The translations under genes and the position numbers were made by a program. Source: Arion vulgaris (lineage: Eukaryota > Mollusca > Gastropoda > Stylommatophora > Arionidae). Taken from it: DNA of 64,000 nucleotides. Position 1 is the stretch's first letter, and each line of letters opens with the position of its first letter. Below the pieces are notes generated by a model. That model did not search any database and was not told the DNA's origin. It was given only the letters and a program-made list of their open reading frames with translations. Positions 23,701 to 31,434 of the stretch are shown piece after piece. Where the stretch lies: assembly GCA_020796225.1 (NCBI GenBank), contig CM036774.1, positions 24,086,964-24,150,963 on the forward strand. Direction: 5' to 3'.

Positions 23701-24819
23701 TACTCAACTTTCTTCCTTCCGTTGCTAGAAATATTGTCTATATATTCAATGTTGTCTCTTGTATGAACACTGTTGTTTGTAGATCACACAGAGGTCTGTG
23801 TAGTTTTATCTACTCAACTGCTAAGCGAGTAGCGATTGAAGAAATACAGGTGCAACCAATGCAGACGGACAAGAAATTTCAAACCAAAAGTAGTAGTGGT
23901 AGCCTTGATGTAAACAACTGGACACTTTAGACTTGAAGAAATATCATGAGAAGATTGACGTTATATGGTCATAATAAGACGAAAACTCAACCCCATTTTT
24001 TAAATTACAACTTCAAACTCTGTGAAATCAAACATGGTCCGCACCAAGACGTATAGAAAATTAGTGTGCAAAGTGAGATATTTCATAGATCATAAAATGT
24101 CACTAGATGAGGCAAGACAGATTGCAACAGCAAAATTGTATTGAATTCACAGAGAGAAGTAACTAGTAACAAAATACATAAAGGGGTATTGAAATCTATT
24201 CAACATTCATCTATTGTAGACTACAACTGTAGAAAATAAAATTATATATGTATATAAATTCATATATATGGGCTCACAATAACTGCTAGCATGTATAATG
24301 TGTCCCCATGCCCGCCATGCGTGACGTGATTATTTGGCTCAAAAACTAACTAAATAACCAAGATATCATGAGAAATGGTATTACTGAAAATGTCAAATTC
24401 TCCAACTGATTAATATAGTTTATAATATAAAATTATTATATATCATTTCATTTGAGCAAAATGTTTCAGCTCACAAAATTAACGATCACATAAATTGAGT
24501 AGACAAATTTGAAAGAAGTGAAAGTGAAACACGCTACCAAATTCTTTAACTAGACTAAAATATATTATATGTTCAAATCTAAATTTCATATTTTTTTACA
24601 CACAAGACTGGTCCACGAGATATTTTATGCAATCAATATTTATAATTCTACATTCAGACGACTTTAAAACGAATAATTATCAGTTAAAAATATTCTCTAA
24701 AATCCGCCGAAAATTCGACATTTTTTTTTTGGTCAGCATCCATTTACTTCGTCATTTTGTGACGTGATATTCTAGTTACCTGGGGAGACTGTTTTCTCGA
24801 GGATTTTTATGAGATCCAT
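8582..24819 (-). CDS. KPNB1: Importin subunit beta-1 (karyopherin beta-1), N-terminal 390 residues, 11 exons
   Basis: Importin-beta carries importin-alpha/NLS cargo through nuclear pores and is released by RanGTP. Joining 24780-24819, 19451-19509, 18190-18372, 16719-16919, 16173-16249, 15456-15531, 12822-12881, 11939-12028, 10789-10899, 9553-9654 and 8582-8753 gives 1171 nt in one open frame, with every intron GT-AG and every phase compatible. The product starts [13 protein letters not shown] and aligns without large gaps to animal importin-beta from memory, e.g. [38 protein letters not shown] and the acidic HEAT-8 loop [16 protein letters not shown], which in the family contacts the importin-alpha IBB helix. 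It covers roughly HEAT repeats 1-9 of about 19. The remaining exons lie beyond the left edge. Introns are swollen by SINEs, a DNA transposon and, in the last one, a snoRNA array. Confidence 0.96.
8940..9440 (-). mobile_element. LINE fragments (two families)
   Basis: Frame-broken pieces in the intron between exons 10 and 11. The minus frame gives [15 protein letters not shown] and [17 protein letters not shown], matching the region downstream of RNase H in the I-clade element at 44890 ([16 protein letters not shown]). Adjacent 8969-9244 reads like the C-terminus of another LINE ([16 protein letters not shown]). Confidence 0.6.
9553..9654 (-). CDS. KPNB1: Importin-beta exon 10
   Basis: 102 nt, phase 0 to 0, acceptor ATGTAG, donor GTATGT. 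It encodes [20 protein letters not shown] then [14 protein letters not shown], matching the family segment [20 protein letters not shown]. Confidence 0.97.
9964..10123 (-). mobile_element. tRNA-derived SINE family H, truncated
   Basis: A T-run then TTCAGCTCGGCGCCACGAAC, a pattern shared with 29026 and 46058. On the minus strand it begins GCCTGCCCAGAGTGGTCGTA and carries GGTTCAATTCC, a Pol III B-box-like motif. Confidence 0.7.
10789..10899 (-). CDS. KPNB1: Importin-beta exon 9
   Basis: 111 nt, phase 0 to 0, acceptor CTCACAG, donor GTAAGA. It encodes [20 protein letters not shown] then [17 protein letters not shown], matching [21 protein letters not shown] of human importin-beta. Confidence 0.97.
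11939..12028 (-). CDS. KPNB1: Importin-beta exon 8
   Basis: 90 nt, phase 0 to 0, acceptor CGACAG, donor GTAAGT. It encodes [20 protein letters not shown] and [10 protein letters not shown], a near-identical match to the highly conserved HEAT 5-6 block. Confidence 0.97.
12168..12400 (+). mobile_element. tRNA-derived SINE family G, degraded
   Basis: Starts TCTGTGGCTGAGCCTTTGCC with GAGTTCAAATAC as a decayed B box, then AGAGTCCCTAGGATTGTTGC and a body ending near TGCAACGAAGTCAATC. It parallels the better copy at 38896. Confidence 0.7.
12488..12690 (-). mobile_element. SINE family B
   Basis: Reverse family B: TTCTTCTTAAACGCTCCATA, TTTTTATTTACTATGGTAGC, CCTACCTCAGTCGCC and CACATGGGC at the head end. 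In the intron between importin exons 6 and 7. Confidence 0.75.
12822..12881 (-). CDS. KPNB1: Importin-beta exon 7
   Basis: 60 nt, phase 0 to 0, acceptor TTTTAG, donor GTAAGG. It encodes [20 protein letters not shown], matching ERHFIMQVVCEATQ-PDTR of the family. Confidence 0.95.
12960..15098 (-). mobile_element. TTAA-flanked DNA transposon, Kolobok-like, internally deleted
   Basis: GGACAGACGGC at the left and its inverted counterpart GGACAGACCGC at the right are each bounded by TTAA (12956-12959 and 15099-15102). Within it, minus-strand ORF 13967-14521 (184 residues) has a Ser/Asn-rich start, then [20 protein letters not shown] with paired Cys (CSNC, CTLC), resembling the N-terminal zinc-binding part of the Mutator-like/Kolobok transposase family. 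A separate piece (about 13537-13930) has [14 protein letters not shown] and CPKTTFVGR, like the C-terminal part. The catalytic middle is missing and the frame is broken, so it is non-autonomous. TTAA duplication fits Kolobok or piggyBac, and the protein favours Kolobok. Family naming is from memory. Confidence 0.65.
15456..15531 (-). CDS. KPNB1: Importin-beta exon 6
   Basis: 76 nt, acceptor TTTCAG, donor GTAAGT. The split Ser codon is followed by [29 protein letters not shown] 4 of importin-beta (human [20 protein letters not shown]). Ends in phase 0. Confidence 0.96.
15706..15860 (-). mobile_element. SINE family B, partial
   Basis: CTTCTTCTTATGCTCCATAT, CGACCACTTGTTAATCAC, then CCTAGGTCCTACACC and AAGACATGCCTTG. 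The head is lost. Importin intron between exons 5 and 6. Confidence 0.7.
16173..16249 (-). CDS. KPNB1: Importin-beta exon 5
   Basis: 77 nt, starts phase 0, ends two bases into a codon. Acceptor TTTAG, donor GTGAGT. It encodes [20 protein letters not shown] and KKEEP, matching the [16 protein letters not shown] part of HEAT 3. Confidence 0.95.
16719..16919 (-). CDS. KPNB1: Importin-beta exon 4
   Basis: 201 nt, phase 0 to 0, acceptor TTTCAG, donor GTAAGT. It encodes [20 protein letters not shown], then [19 protein letters not shown] and [19 protein letters not shown]. The LGTE-RPSSA-QCVA-IACAE and KE-TLEA-GYICQ signatures are diagnostic of importin-beta. Confidence 0.97.
17030..17145 (-). mobile_element. 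LINE 3-prime fragment (I-clade type)
   Basis: Minus reading resembles the HTLRY--GR-STYG segment with trailing GTTACTGA sequence seen at 36420-36545 and 47690-47800. Short and decayed. Confidence 0.45.
17315..17551 (-). mobile_element. SINE family A with target duplication
   Basis: Reverse family A from TTACGACCAATTTTAATCAC to CCCGGTAACCACT. A 13-bp direct repeat AAATAAACTTTCT (17302-17314 and 17552-17564) flanks it. In the importin intron between exons 3 and 4. Confidence 0.85.
18190..18372 (-). CDS. KPNB1: Importin-beta exon 3
   Basis: 183 nt, phase 0 to 0, acceptor CATAG and donor GTAAGT. It encodes [20 protein letters not shown] followed by [16 protein letters not shown] and [20 protein letters not shown], the HEAT 1-2 region with the conserved AGLQ-KN and QQRW segments. 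Confidence 0.96.
18665..19045 (+). mobile_element. LINE 3-prime fragment
   Basis: Nearly the same sequence as 3296-3662 ([30 protein letters not shown]), ending in a stretch related to GTAACGTATAACGGTA. Frame broken. Confidence 0.7.
19068..19318 (-). mobile_element. SINE family B
   Basis: Reverse family B from TCGTCGAACGCTCCACATTG through TTTTTATTTACTAGGGTAGC to ACTACCACACAGGC. It lies just downstream of importin exon 2. Confidence 0.75.
19451..19509 (-). CDS. KPNB1: Importin-beta exon 2
   Basis: Acceptor CTACAG and donor GTGAGT flank 59 nt encoding [19 protein letters not shown] after the split Glu codon. This is helix B of the first HEAT repeat in the family (human LELEAAQKFLERAAVENL). 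It ends in phase 0. Confidence 0.95.
19937..20460 (+). mobile_element. LINE C-terminal fragment next to a family A SINE stub
   Basis: 19937-19990 is a SINE A fragment (minus). From about 19990 the plus frame gives [37 protein letters not shown] and a terminal zinc-finger-like [18 protein letters not shown], typical of LINE ORF2 C-termini. Several frameshifts. A reverse copy is at 35510-36010. Confidence 0.65.
20917..21161 (-). mobile_element. SINE family A with target duplication
   Basis: Reverse full-length family A, flanked by the 13-bp direct repeat AGAGGCAATAATC (20904-20916 and 21162-21174). In importin intron 1. Confidence 0.85.
21302..21547 (-). mobile_element. SINE family A
   Basis: Reverse family A from TTCATCCTTTACGATCAA to CGTAACCACTTGGGCG. 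AGCTCTTT occurs on both sides as a probable target duplication. Confidence 0.8.
22019..22269 (-). mobile_element. SINE family A
   Basis: Reverse full-length copy ending CCGGTAACCACTCGGGCG. ACATATTAAATC before and ACATATTCAAATC after suggest the target duplication. Confidence 0.8.
22300..22638 (-). mobile_element. SINE family C and adjoining family A head
   Basis: 22300-22500 resembles family C (GATACATGCAGCCTTAGCAT, TTATCCTTTGGCGATGTGTC). 22506-22638 is the head half of a family A-type element in the same orientation (CACATTTAGAACATGTGCAT to GGTAACCACTCAGG). Confidence 0.65.
22650..22735 (+). mobile_element. SINE family B head fragment
   Basis: AAAAGGGAAGCAAAGAATAG and CATGTTGTAAGAGGCAACTA match the family B head. 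The rest is missing. Confidence 0.5.
23080..23306 (+). mobile_element. SINE family A
   Basis: Head GTCCGAGTGGTTACAGGGGC to GGTCGTAAAGAACGAACAC, with a short deletion in the head. Importin intron 1. Confidence 0.8.
23307..24779 (-). other. Importin intron 1, proximal part
   Basis: About 1.5 kb of AT-rich intron with only short chance ORFs. No known mobile-element family, conserved exon or C/D core was recognised. Confidence 0.5.
24780..24819 (-). CDS. KPNB1: Importin-beta exon 1 (start codon)
   Basis: ATG at 24819-24817 opens [13 protein letters not shown], matching the start of animal importin-beta (human [13 protein letters not shown]). The exon ends one base into a codon at donor GTAACT. 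That G joins AG of exon 2 to make Glu. The start is fixed by the family alignment. Confidence 0.93.
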
Positions 24820-25008
24820 CTCTGCCCAAATGTATGTTGATGGCAATTCTGTACTACTACTTTAGATTAGTGAATTGCTGCAATTCAAAGAAAAATATAA
24901 ACAAGTCAATTCGTTGAAGAAGGTCAGTCCAACATGTGGAAACGCGTACTGATACACTAGGTCCAGTAACTGAATTCCGGTACATCGTCAAATGTAAATT
25001 TCATTCTC

Positions 25009-25036
25009 ATTGGTCCGATTCAAGTTTCTGGCCAAT
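25009..25036. promoter_or_regulatory. Candidate CCAAT boxes upstream of importin-beta
   Basis: Two CCAAT motifs lie about 190-220 bp upstream of the importin-beta ATG: one on the minus strand at 25009-25013 and one on the plus strand at 25032-25036. Paired CCAAT boxes are common in housekeeping promoters. No TATA box was recognised. This is a motif observation only. Confidence 0.3.
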
Positions 25037-25381
25037 CAAAGTTACCAACACAAGATTACTTGATAGACACCGGCCTGTTGCCGGCAACATTTCTCAGATA
25101 CATAGCACTGTAAACGATTGTAGACTCGATTTTGAATAAATAAATCTATTGATTGCATTTCATACATCTTAGTAGCTTGCAATATGCAAATACTATATAA
25201 TGCGACATTGTTTAAATTACAACTCGGTTTGGTATCGGTGTAATAACTTCCTTTCTTTCACATTAAAGTGGTTAAGAGGCTGATCGTAAAATTTCCATTT
25301 CGCACCAAACCACACTGTAGGAAGATTGAAATACAATGATTATTATCTGTTTTAAAAGTATAATGTATGTAGATTTGAATC

Positions 25382-26545
25382 GTGGGGTTCCCATCACAGT
25401 TGATCCACCAAATAGAAACACTTTATCACGAACAACAAGCAGCAGTCAGAATAGCGGGAGAAACATCAGAATGGTTCGGCTTGCAAATGGGATTAAGACA
25501 AGGATGCATACTCTCCCCATATTTATTCCACATCTATGCAGAACATATTATAAGACAAGGATGCATACTCTCTCCATATTTATTCAACATCTATGCAGAA
25601 CATATTATAAGACAAGGATGCATACTCTCTCCATATTTATTCAACATCTATGCAGAACATATTATAAGACAAGGATGCATACTCTTCCCATATTTATTCA
25701 ACATCTATACAGAACATATTATAAGACAAGAATGCATACTCTCTCCATATTTATTCAACATCTATACAGAACATATTATAAGACAAGGATGCATACTCTC
25801 TCCATATTTATTCAACATCTATGCAGAACATATTATAAGACAAGGATGCATACTCTCCACATATTTATTCAACATCTATACAGAACATATTATAAGACAA
25901 GAATGCATACTCTCTCCATATTTATTCAACATCTATACAGAACATATTATAAGACAAGGATGCATACTCTCTCCATATTTATTCAACATCTATGCAGAAC
26001 ATATTATAAGACAAGGATGCATACTCTCTCCATATTTATTCAACATCTATACAGAACATATTATAAGACAAGAATGCATACTCTCTCCATATTTATTCAA
26101 CATCTATGCAGAACATATTATAAGACAAGGATGCATACTTTCCTCATATTTATTCAAACATCATGCAGAAATATTATAAGACAAAGATGCATACTTTCCA
26201 TATTTATTCAACATCTATACAGAACATATTATAAGACAGGATGCATACTTTCCCATTTATTCACATCTATCAGAACATATTATAAGACAAGGATGCTACT
26301 CTTCCATATTTATTCCACATCTATACAGAACATATTATAAGACAAGGATGCATACTCTTCATATTATTCAACATCTCATGCAGAACATAATAAGACAAGG
26401 ATGCATACTCTCTCCATATTTATTCAACATCTATGCAGAACACCTAATGAGAAATGTTATCAATGACAAAAACCGCAAATCTTTCGACCCATTTACAATT
26501 GGTGAATATGATTCCAGAATTAAGGTACGCAGATAACACAGTTCT
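25382..26545 (+). mobile_element. LINE reverse transcriptase fragment with internal 57-bp amplification
   Basis: The left part reads LIHQIETLYHEQQAAVRIAG, then QMGLRQGCILSPYLFHIYAE, the RT-domain motif RQGC-LSP-LFN-Y of non-LTR elements. The right part reads MRNVINDKNRKSFDPF followed, across frame slips, by a RYADNTVLLSN-like active-site box. Between them the stretch coding IRQGCILSPYLFNIYAEHI is repeated in tandem instead of occurring once. It cannot code a normal RT. Confidence 0.85.
25497..26441 (+). repeat. 57-bp minisatellite from an RT motif, about 17 units
   Basis: Unit (starts GACAAGGATGCATACTCTCT, ends CAGAACATATTATAA) is 57 bp, an exact 19 codons. The first twelve units are uniform with a few substitutions. 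From about 26150 units lose single bases, and similar debris continues to about 27290. Confidence 0.92.
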
Positions 26546-26835
26546 TCTCTCAAATAGTGTCATGGGGTTGTAACAGCTAATTCATTCTTTAAAAAAAACC
26601 CAGCGAAAATCAGAACCTTTATCTGAATACTAAGAAAGCGTGACCGGCCACGCAAAGGGTAGATCTCAGAGATAACAGAGGCGACGAAAGACACTGGTTA
26701 TGAAGCACACAGAAAGCTCGTTCTAAATATATCTTCTTATCCTGAGTCACTGGTGCAAACAGTATTAGAAACGAATGAAGAGAAAACGAAATTATATTCA
26801 CCGACATGAATAATCTCAACCAACTATCATCAAGG

Positions 26836-27060
26836 TCAGCGAGTGGTTACCGGGCCCAAATTTAGGTGTAAAAATAGAACCACTGTTCCGATGCAGCGTA
26901 AGAGCACTAGAGGTTTGTTCAATCGATTGCACATGTCTAAACTTGAGAAATCTATGCGTTTAGAGGCTACCAACCAATGTGCAATGTATACACTTCTTGC
27001 ATAGATCAACATATCACAAGAGTGATTAAATTGGTTGAAGAACAAGTTAAAGAAGAGAAC
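26836..27060 (+). mobile_element. SINE family A with many small deletions
   Basis: Recognisable family A (GAGTGGTTACCGGGCCCAAA to AGAGTGATTAAATTGGTTGA), but peppered with 1-4 nt deletions absent from other copies. This matches the error-like pattern of the adjoining 57-bp array. Confidence 0.75.
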
Positions 27061-27610
27061 CAATCATCAACATCTATCGCATATTATAAGACGATGCTAC
27101 TTCTTTGATTCACATCTAAAATTCACTTGTCTCTAAGACAAATTCACCACTTCTCCATTTTGTCATATTCATAGATTTTAAAAGGATGCATTCTTCTTTA
27201 TCTGCACTCTGCATGTCTGGGACGCTACTCCTCCATATTTTTCAACACCATCAGGACGCTAATGTGACAAGTATCTAATTTTCCTGATAAGTATTTGTTT
27301 ATCATCAATTTCAAATTAGTTCTTTCAGGACATCAGTGTCTTTCTTTTTTGTCATGGTATTCGTAGAGCTCGTAATTAGTTTTCGAAGACTGGATTTGTT
27401 CTTTGTTTGTGTAAAGCTATGATTCACGCCATAAGTATCTGAGAAATAAATTCTGTAAAGATACTGGTGTATGCACATTCTTCGAAATGTTTAACTTCTT
27501 GATTATTATCTTTTAAACCTTGAGCAGTCACGTTTGTAAAGAGCAGGTATTGAGAACGGGCATGTTATGGATGTAGACATTTTTCAGTTGACATGATTTT
27601 AAATTATTGG
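27061..27610. other. Intergenic, degraded repeat debris then unassigned DNA
   Basis: 27061-27290 contains broken copies of the 57-bp unit (TATTATAAGACGATGC, TTTTTCAACACC). 27291-27610 holds no feature I can assign. Confidence 0.5.
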
Positions 27611-27611
27611 T

Positions 27612-28046
27612 CGCTCGAGTGGTTACCGGGCCCAAATTTGGGGTGTAAAGAATAGAACCACTGTTACCCGCCAGGCATGTCGTAAGAGGCGTCTAAGGAG
27701 GTTTGGCTGAAATCGGATGCACATGTCCTAAACTGTAGAAGTCTATGCGTTTAGGGGCCTACCAAACCAATGTGCAACGTATACACGTTCTTGGCAAAGA
27801 TCAAACATTTCACAAAGAGTGATTAAATTGGTCGTAAAGGGTTCAAGAAAGAGAGGTCGACATAAGGAGACCCTGAAGCGAACTTTGCTGAGAGAGGCAG
27901 GAAATATCGGTCTCAGTTCCATGGAGGAGATTGAGCGAGTTGCCCAGGATAGAGCGGTATGGAGAAATTGCTTGCAAGCCCTATGTAACGTATAACGGTA
28001 CGAGAGGAATTATTAAAGAACGAACGCGAAGAAGAAGAAGAACATT
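27612..28046 (+). mobile_element. SINE family A split by a LINE fragment
   Basis: Family A runs 27612-27840 to GGTCGTAAAG, is interrupted by a LINE 3-prime piece (27841 to about 28012, coding GSRKRGR-like residues and [20 protein letters not shown]), then resumes AAAGAACGAACGCGAAGAAG. The LINE piece ends ACGGTACGAGAGGAATTATT. Confidence 0.75.
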
Positions 28047-28149
28047 TTTTGTGTGTACCCAAACTTACTATCAATAATATCTTATTAGCTATATATGTAA
28101 AAATATGTGGTATATTGAACAATAATGACTTCCCAGGTTGTAAGGGTTA

Positions 28150-28500
28150 ACATACTAAATCTATATAAAGTAGTGGCATGTCCCTTGCGGAACGTCGCAT
28201 TCATCACAGCCCGCCTGAAAAGCTCTTTGTCTCTTGCAAGTTCTCCTGCCTCTTTCAGCGTCATGTTCAAGGTTTCTTTTGATGTCCTGCTGCCATCTTC
28301 GTCTTGGTCGTCCCCTGCCTCGTTTTCCAGGAACCATGCCTTCCATTACCTTTCTCTCCAGACCACTGTGGTGTTTGATGTGGTCAAAAATATTTCGTCT
28401 TCCGGAACATGTTGTTATTTATGAGCCAATACTCCTTGATATGCAGGTCTTGTAGGATGTCTTTGTTTTTCTCTTCTCTGTCTAGGATGTTCTAAGAACA
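28150..28500 (-). mobile_element. LINE 3-prime fragment
   Basis: Minus frame gives MEGMVPGKRGRGRPRRRWQQ, then DIKRNLEHDAERGRRTCKRQ and AFQAGCDECDVPQGT, the C-terminus of a non-LTR ORF2. Different family from that at 29560. Confidence 0.7.
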
Positions 28501-28832
28501 TTTCTATAGCACCTTGTTTCAAAAGTCTGAATCTATCACAATTATTTTATAACATAAACCTTTTCGCATACGAATGTTCTACCATGGGCGACCACAGCTA
28601 ATTTTGCAGAGAGTGGGAAAATGTAAACACAAATTTTGGCTGATAGTTTACTATGTAGAAATTGAGAATACCAGATTTGCAATAAAATTGATTTATCAAT
28701 GTGGGAGAGGGAGGGGGTGGACTCCCATCTGCCTGTATGGACAATCGTGTGTCTTAAATGCTGTAGCTGGCAATGAACCGGGGCGCAACGTGTCACATTC
28801 TCGACACAAGCGCACATATCACAAATCGCCCT

Positions 28833-29350
28833 AGTGGTTCCCGGGGCCCAAATTGGGGTGTAAAGAATAGAACCACTGTTACCTACCATGCAAGTCGTAA
28901 AAGGAAGGCGACTAAGGAGGTTGGGGGTTGAGCTAGCTAACCCACACCGTAAAAATACTAGATGGCTACAGAATGGAGAGCGAACCGAGTAAACGCTGAC
29001 TGAAACCGGACACATCGCCGAAGGATTTTTTTTTCGATCCAGAAGCACTTGAGCCTTTCAGCTCTTCGGCTCGGTGCCATGGACATCGTTACCCTTCGGT
29101 TCGGTGTCACGAACACCGTAAATCTGTCGAATCTGTGGCTTTTTCTGCCATCCCGTGTAATTGAATCCTCACACACAGAGGGATAGTCACCCGTAGTCCA
29201 ACGCGCAACGAACACGCTGGGCAGACGCCCGAAGGATAAGCACCAGAGCTCCAAATGATGCCGAAGATGTGACGTAAAACACACCATTGCTAAGGCTGCA
29301 TGAATCAGATTTCCACATGAATAGAATTTATAGGGAGATCTGGCACATCG
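28833..29350 (+). mobile_element. SINE family C interrupted by SINE family H
   Basis: The head CCCTAGTGGTTCCCGGGGCC to GGCGACTAAGGAGG is shared with family A, then a different body (CCACACCGTAAAAATACTAG, GAGAGCGAACCGAGTAAACG, GGCTGCATGAATCAGATTTC). A family H SINE sits at 29026-29226. Confidence 0.75.
29026..29226 (-). mobile_element. tRNA-derived SINE family H, nested
   Basis: Minus reading: GCCCAGCGTGTTCGTTGCGC, GGATTCAATTACACGGGATG (B-box region), CCGAACCGAAGGGTAACGAT, ending in an A-run. It is bounded by GC(C)CGAAGGAT on both sides, a target duplication inside the family C body. Confidence 0.8.
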
Positions 29351-29559
29351 GTCTGGGCGGTCTTCGCGCGAGACAGATCGATCACAAATAGTGATTAACT
29401 TGTTTGTCGGTTTTTTACGTTAGTTTGATCGTATCAACCAAATTTACCATTCTTTGTGTTCTGTGCGGGTTGCACCGAGAACGCAAGTACATTGCGCCTC
29501 GGCTAGACCCCTGCGACATATAGAAAAAATATAGAAATTTCAGTCAACGTATTGTATAT

Positions 29560-29990
29560 TATCCTATAGGGTGCAAACTTTTCAAATGTCAAGTCTGTCC
29601 TTCTGTATGGAGCGGAGACATGGAGAACGACTAAGGTGAATACCAAAAAGCTGCAGACATTCATCAATAGATGCCTACGCAGGATACTCCATTTGAGATG
29701 GTATGACAAGACCACAAACAGAGAACTGTGGGATAGGGCAGGACAATGGCAGGTGGAACAAGAGATAATGAGCAGAAGGTGGCGATGGATAGGACACACA
29801 CTGAGGAAACCCCTGACAGCATCACGAGACAGGCTCTCTGATGGAACCCCAGGGCAATAGAAGTAAGGAAGACCCAGAAACACCTGGAGACGGGAGTTAG
29901 AGATGGAACGCAAAAAACGGGGAGAGAGTGGCGAGATCTGGAAAGATGGCCTTGGATAGGCGGGCTTGGAAGGCCTTGGTTGCGGACCTA
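29560..29990 (+). mobile_element. LINE 3-prime fragment (GHTLRKP family)
   Basis: Plus frame: [57 protein letters not shown], then frame slips to the ORF end ([12 protein letters not shown] in one frame). This is the region after the RT YADD box. Reverse copies lie at 45345 and 45965, and direct pieces at 39310 and 63910. Confidence 0.8.
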
Positions 29991-30133
29991 TGCTTCCCTA
30001 GGGCGAAGGGTGAAGAAGGGTGCAAACTTATACAGACTGGTAGCTGTAAGATTTTGCAAGCAGAATAACCCCCACTATCAATTACCACATCTGTAGTTAT
30101 ACTGTAGAATGGTATCCGATCTGATTTGGTCAT

Positions 30134-30632
30134 TCTTCTCTTCTTCTTTGCGTTCGTTCTTTACGACCAATTTTAATCACTCTTTGTGATATGTTTGACC
30201 TTTGCCAAGAACGTGTATACGTTGCACATTGGTTTGGTAGGCCCCTAAACGCATCACTTTTCCTAATATTTAAACTGTTTCAAAATGGACATATTGGTTC
30301 TTTTTTCCGCCCATGACAAAAGCAGTTGACTCATTAACCAAGTTTTCAGTTTGCTCAGATATTTGGGCACCAGAGCTACTTTATAGCTGGATTTCGCTAA
30401 ACACTTTCAGTTAACAGGACACTTATGGAATGCTCACGTAACATTGATATGTCAAATTTTACTTTGTAACCGGTCTTATTTTTACATTTTTGACTTCTAC
30501 ACGTTTAGAACATGTGCATCCGATTTCAGCCAAAAATCCTTAGTTGCCTCTTACGACATGCATGACAGGTAACAGTGGTTCCATTCTTTACACCCCAAAT
30601 ATAGGCCCCGGTAACCACTCGGGGGATGTTAT
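30134..30632 (-). mobile_element. SINE family A with a 237-bp internal insert
   Basis: Family A (reverse) is continuous except for 30255-30491, which separates AAACGCAT from GACTTCTACACGTTTAG. The insert resembles no family seen here and has no clear terminal repeats. Confidence 0.75.
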
Positions 30633-30698
30633 CAAAGGTGACTCATGATACTTGGTTGATCTGCTTCTTCTTCGAACCCTCCATATCGACCTCTTGTT

Positions 30699-30953
30699 CG
30701 CCCGAGTGGTTACCAGGGCCCACATTTTAGGTGTAAAGAATAGAACCACTGTTACCTGCCATGCATGTCGTAAGAGGCGACTAAGGAGGTTTGACTGAAA
30801 TCGGATGCATGTGTCCTAAACGTGTAGAAGTCTATGCGTTTAGGGGCCTACCAAACCAATGTGCAACGTATACACGTTCTTGGCAAAGATCAAACATATC
30901 ACAAAAAGTGATTAAAATTGGTCGTAAAGAACGAACGAAAAGAAGAAAAAGAA
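30699..30953 (+). mobile_element. SINE family A nested in SINE B (first)
   Basis: Complete family A. GACCTCTTGTT (30688-30698) and GACCACTTGTT (30954-30964) are its target duplication in the host SINE. Confidence 0.85.
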
Positions 30954-31109
30954 GACCACTTGTTATCTCCGCTGTGTATTGATCTGAGCCTAAGAACGAT
31001 TGCAGGTTTGTGTCAGTTATCCTCCTACAAGTAGGCCAGCACATCCGATTTCTGCGATGCTTTTTATTTATTAGGTAGCTTCACTAGATCTCTACCTCAG
31101 TCGCCTCTT

Positions 31110-31275
31110 GGCTGAAATCGGATGCATGTGTCCTAAATGTGTAGAAGTCTATGCGTTTAGGGGCCTACCAAACCAATGTGCAACGTATACACGTTCTTGG
31201 CAAAGATCAAACATATCACAAAAGTGATTAAAATTGGTCGTAAAGAACGAACGCAAAGAAAAGAAGAAGAAGAAG
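31110..31275 (+). mobile_element. 5-prime-truncated SINE family A nested in SINE B (second)
   Basis: Starts within family A at GGCTGAAATCGG and runs to the GAA tail. TCGCCTCTT is exactly duplicated (31101-31109 and 31276-31284). Truncation at the 5-prime end is typical of LINE-driven target-primed insertion. Confidence 0.88.
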
Positions 31276-31434
31276 TCGCCTCTTACGACATGCCTTGAAG
31301 ATCGCAGTGGTACTATTCTTTGCCTCCCTTGCGGGTCACGGAACCATACCGGCGTACTTGGTTGATGACAAAGAAGGCGAAGAAAGAGGAAACATAAACT
31401 GAAATACTGTCAGGGATAATTTGATCTGCGAATT

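Larger units (their letters stand above)
30664..31352 (-). mobile_element. SINE family B carrying two nested SINE A copies
   Basis: Outer reverse family B: CTTCTTCTTCGAACCCTCCA, then after the first insert CACTTGTTATCTCCGC through TACCTCAGTCGCCTCTT, and after the second insert TCGCCTCTTACGACATGCCT to CCTTGCGGGTC. Confidence 0.85.

Noticed and set aside
25336..26340. 334-residue and overlapping 265-residue plus ORFs as host proteins
   Set aside because: Both come from the 57-bp tandem repeat, whose length is a multiple of three, so any stop-free unit stays open. The 265-residue frame is a LINE RT fragment.
28542..29048. 168-residue minus ORF
   Set aside because: It spans SINE C and SINE head sequence in antisense. 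No family resemblance or codon-level support.
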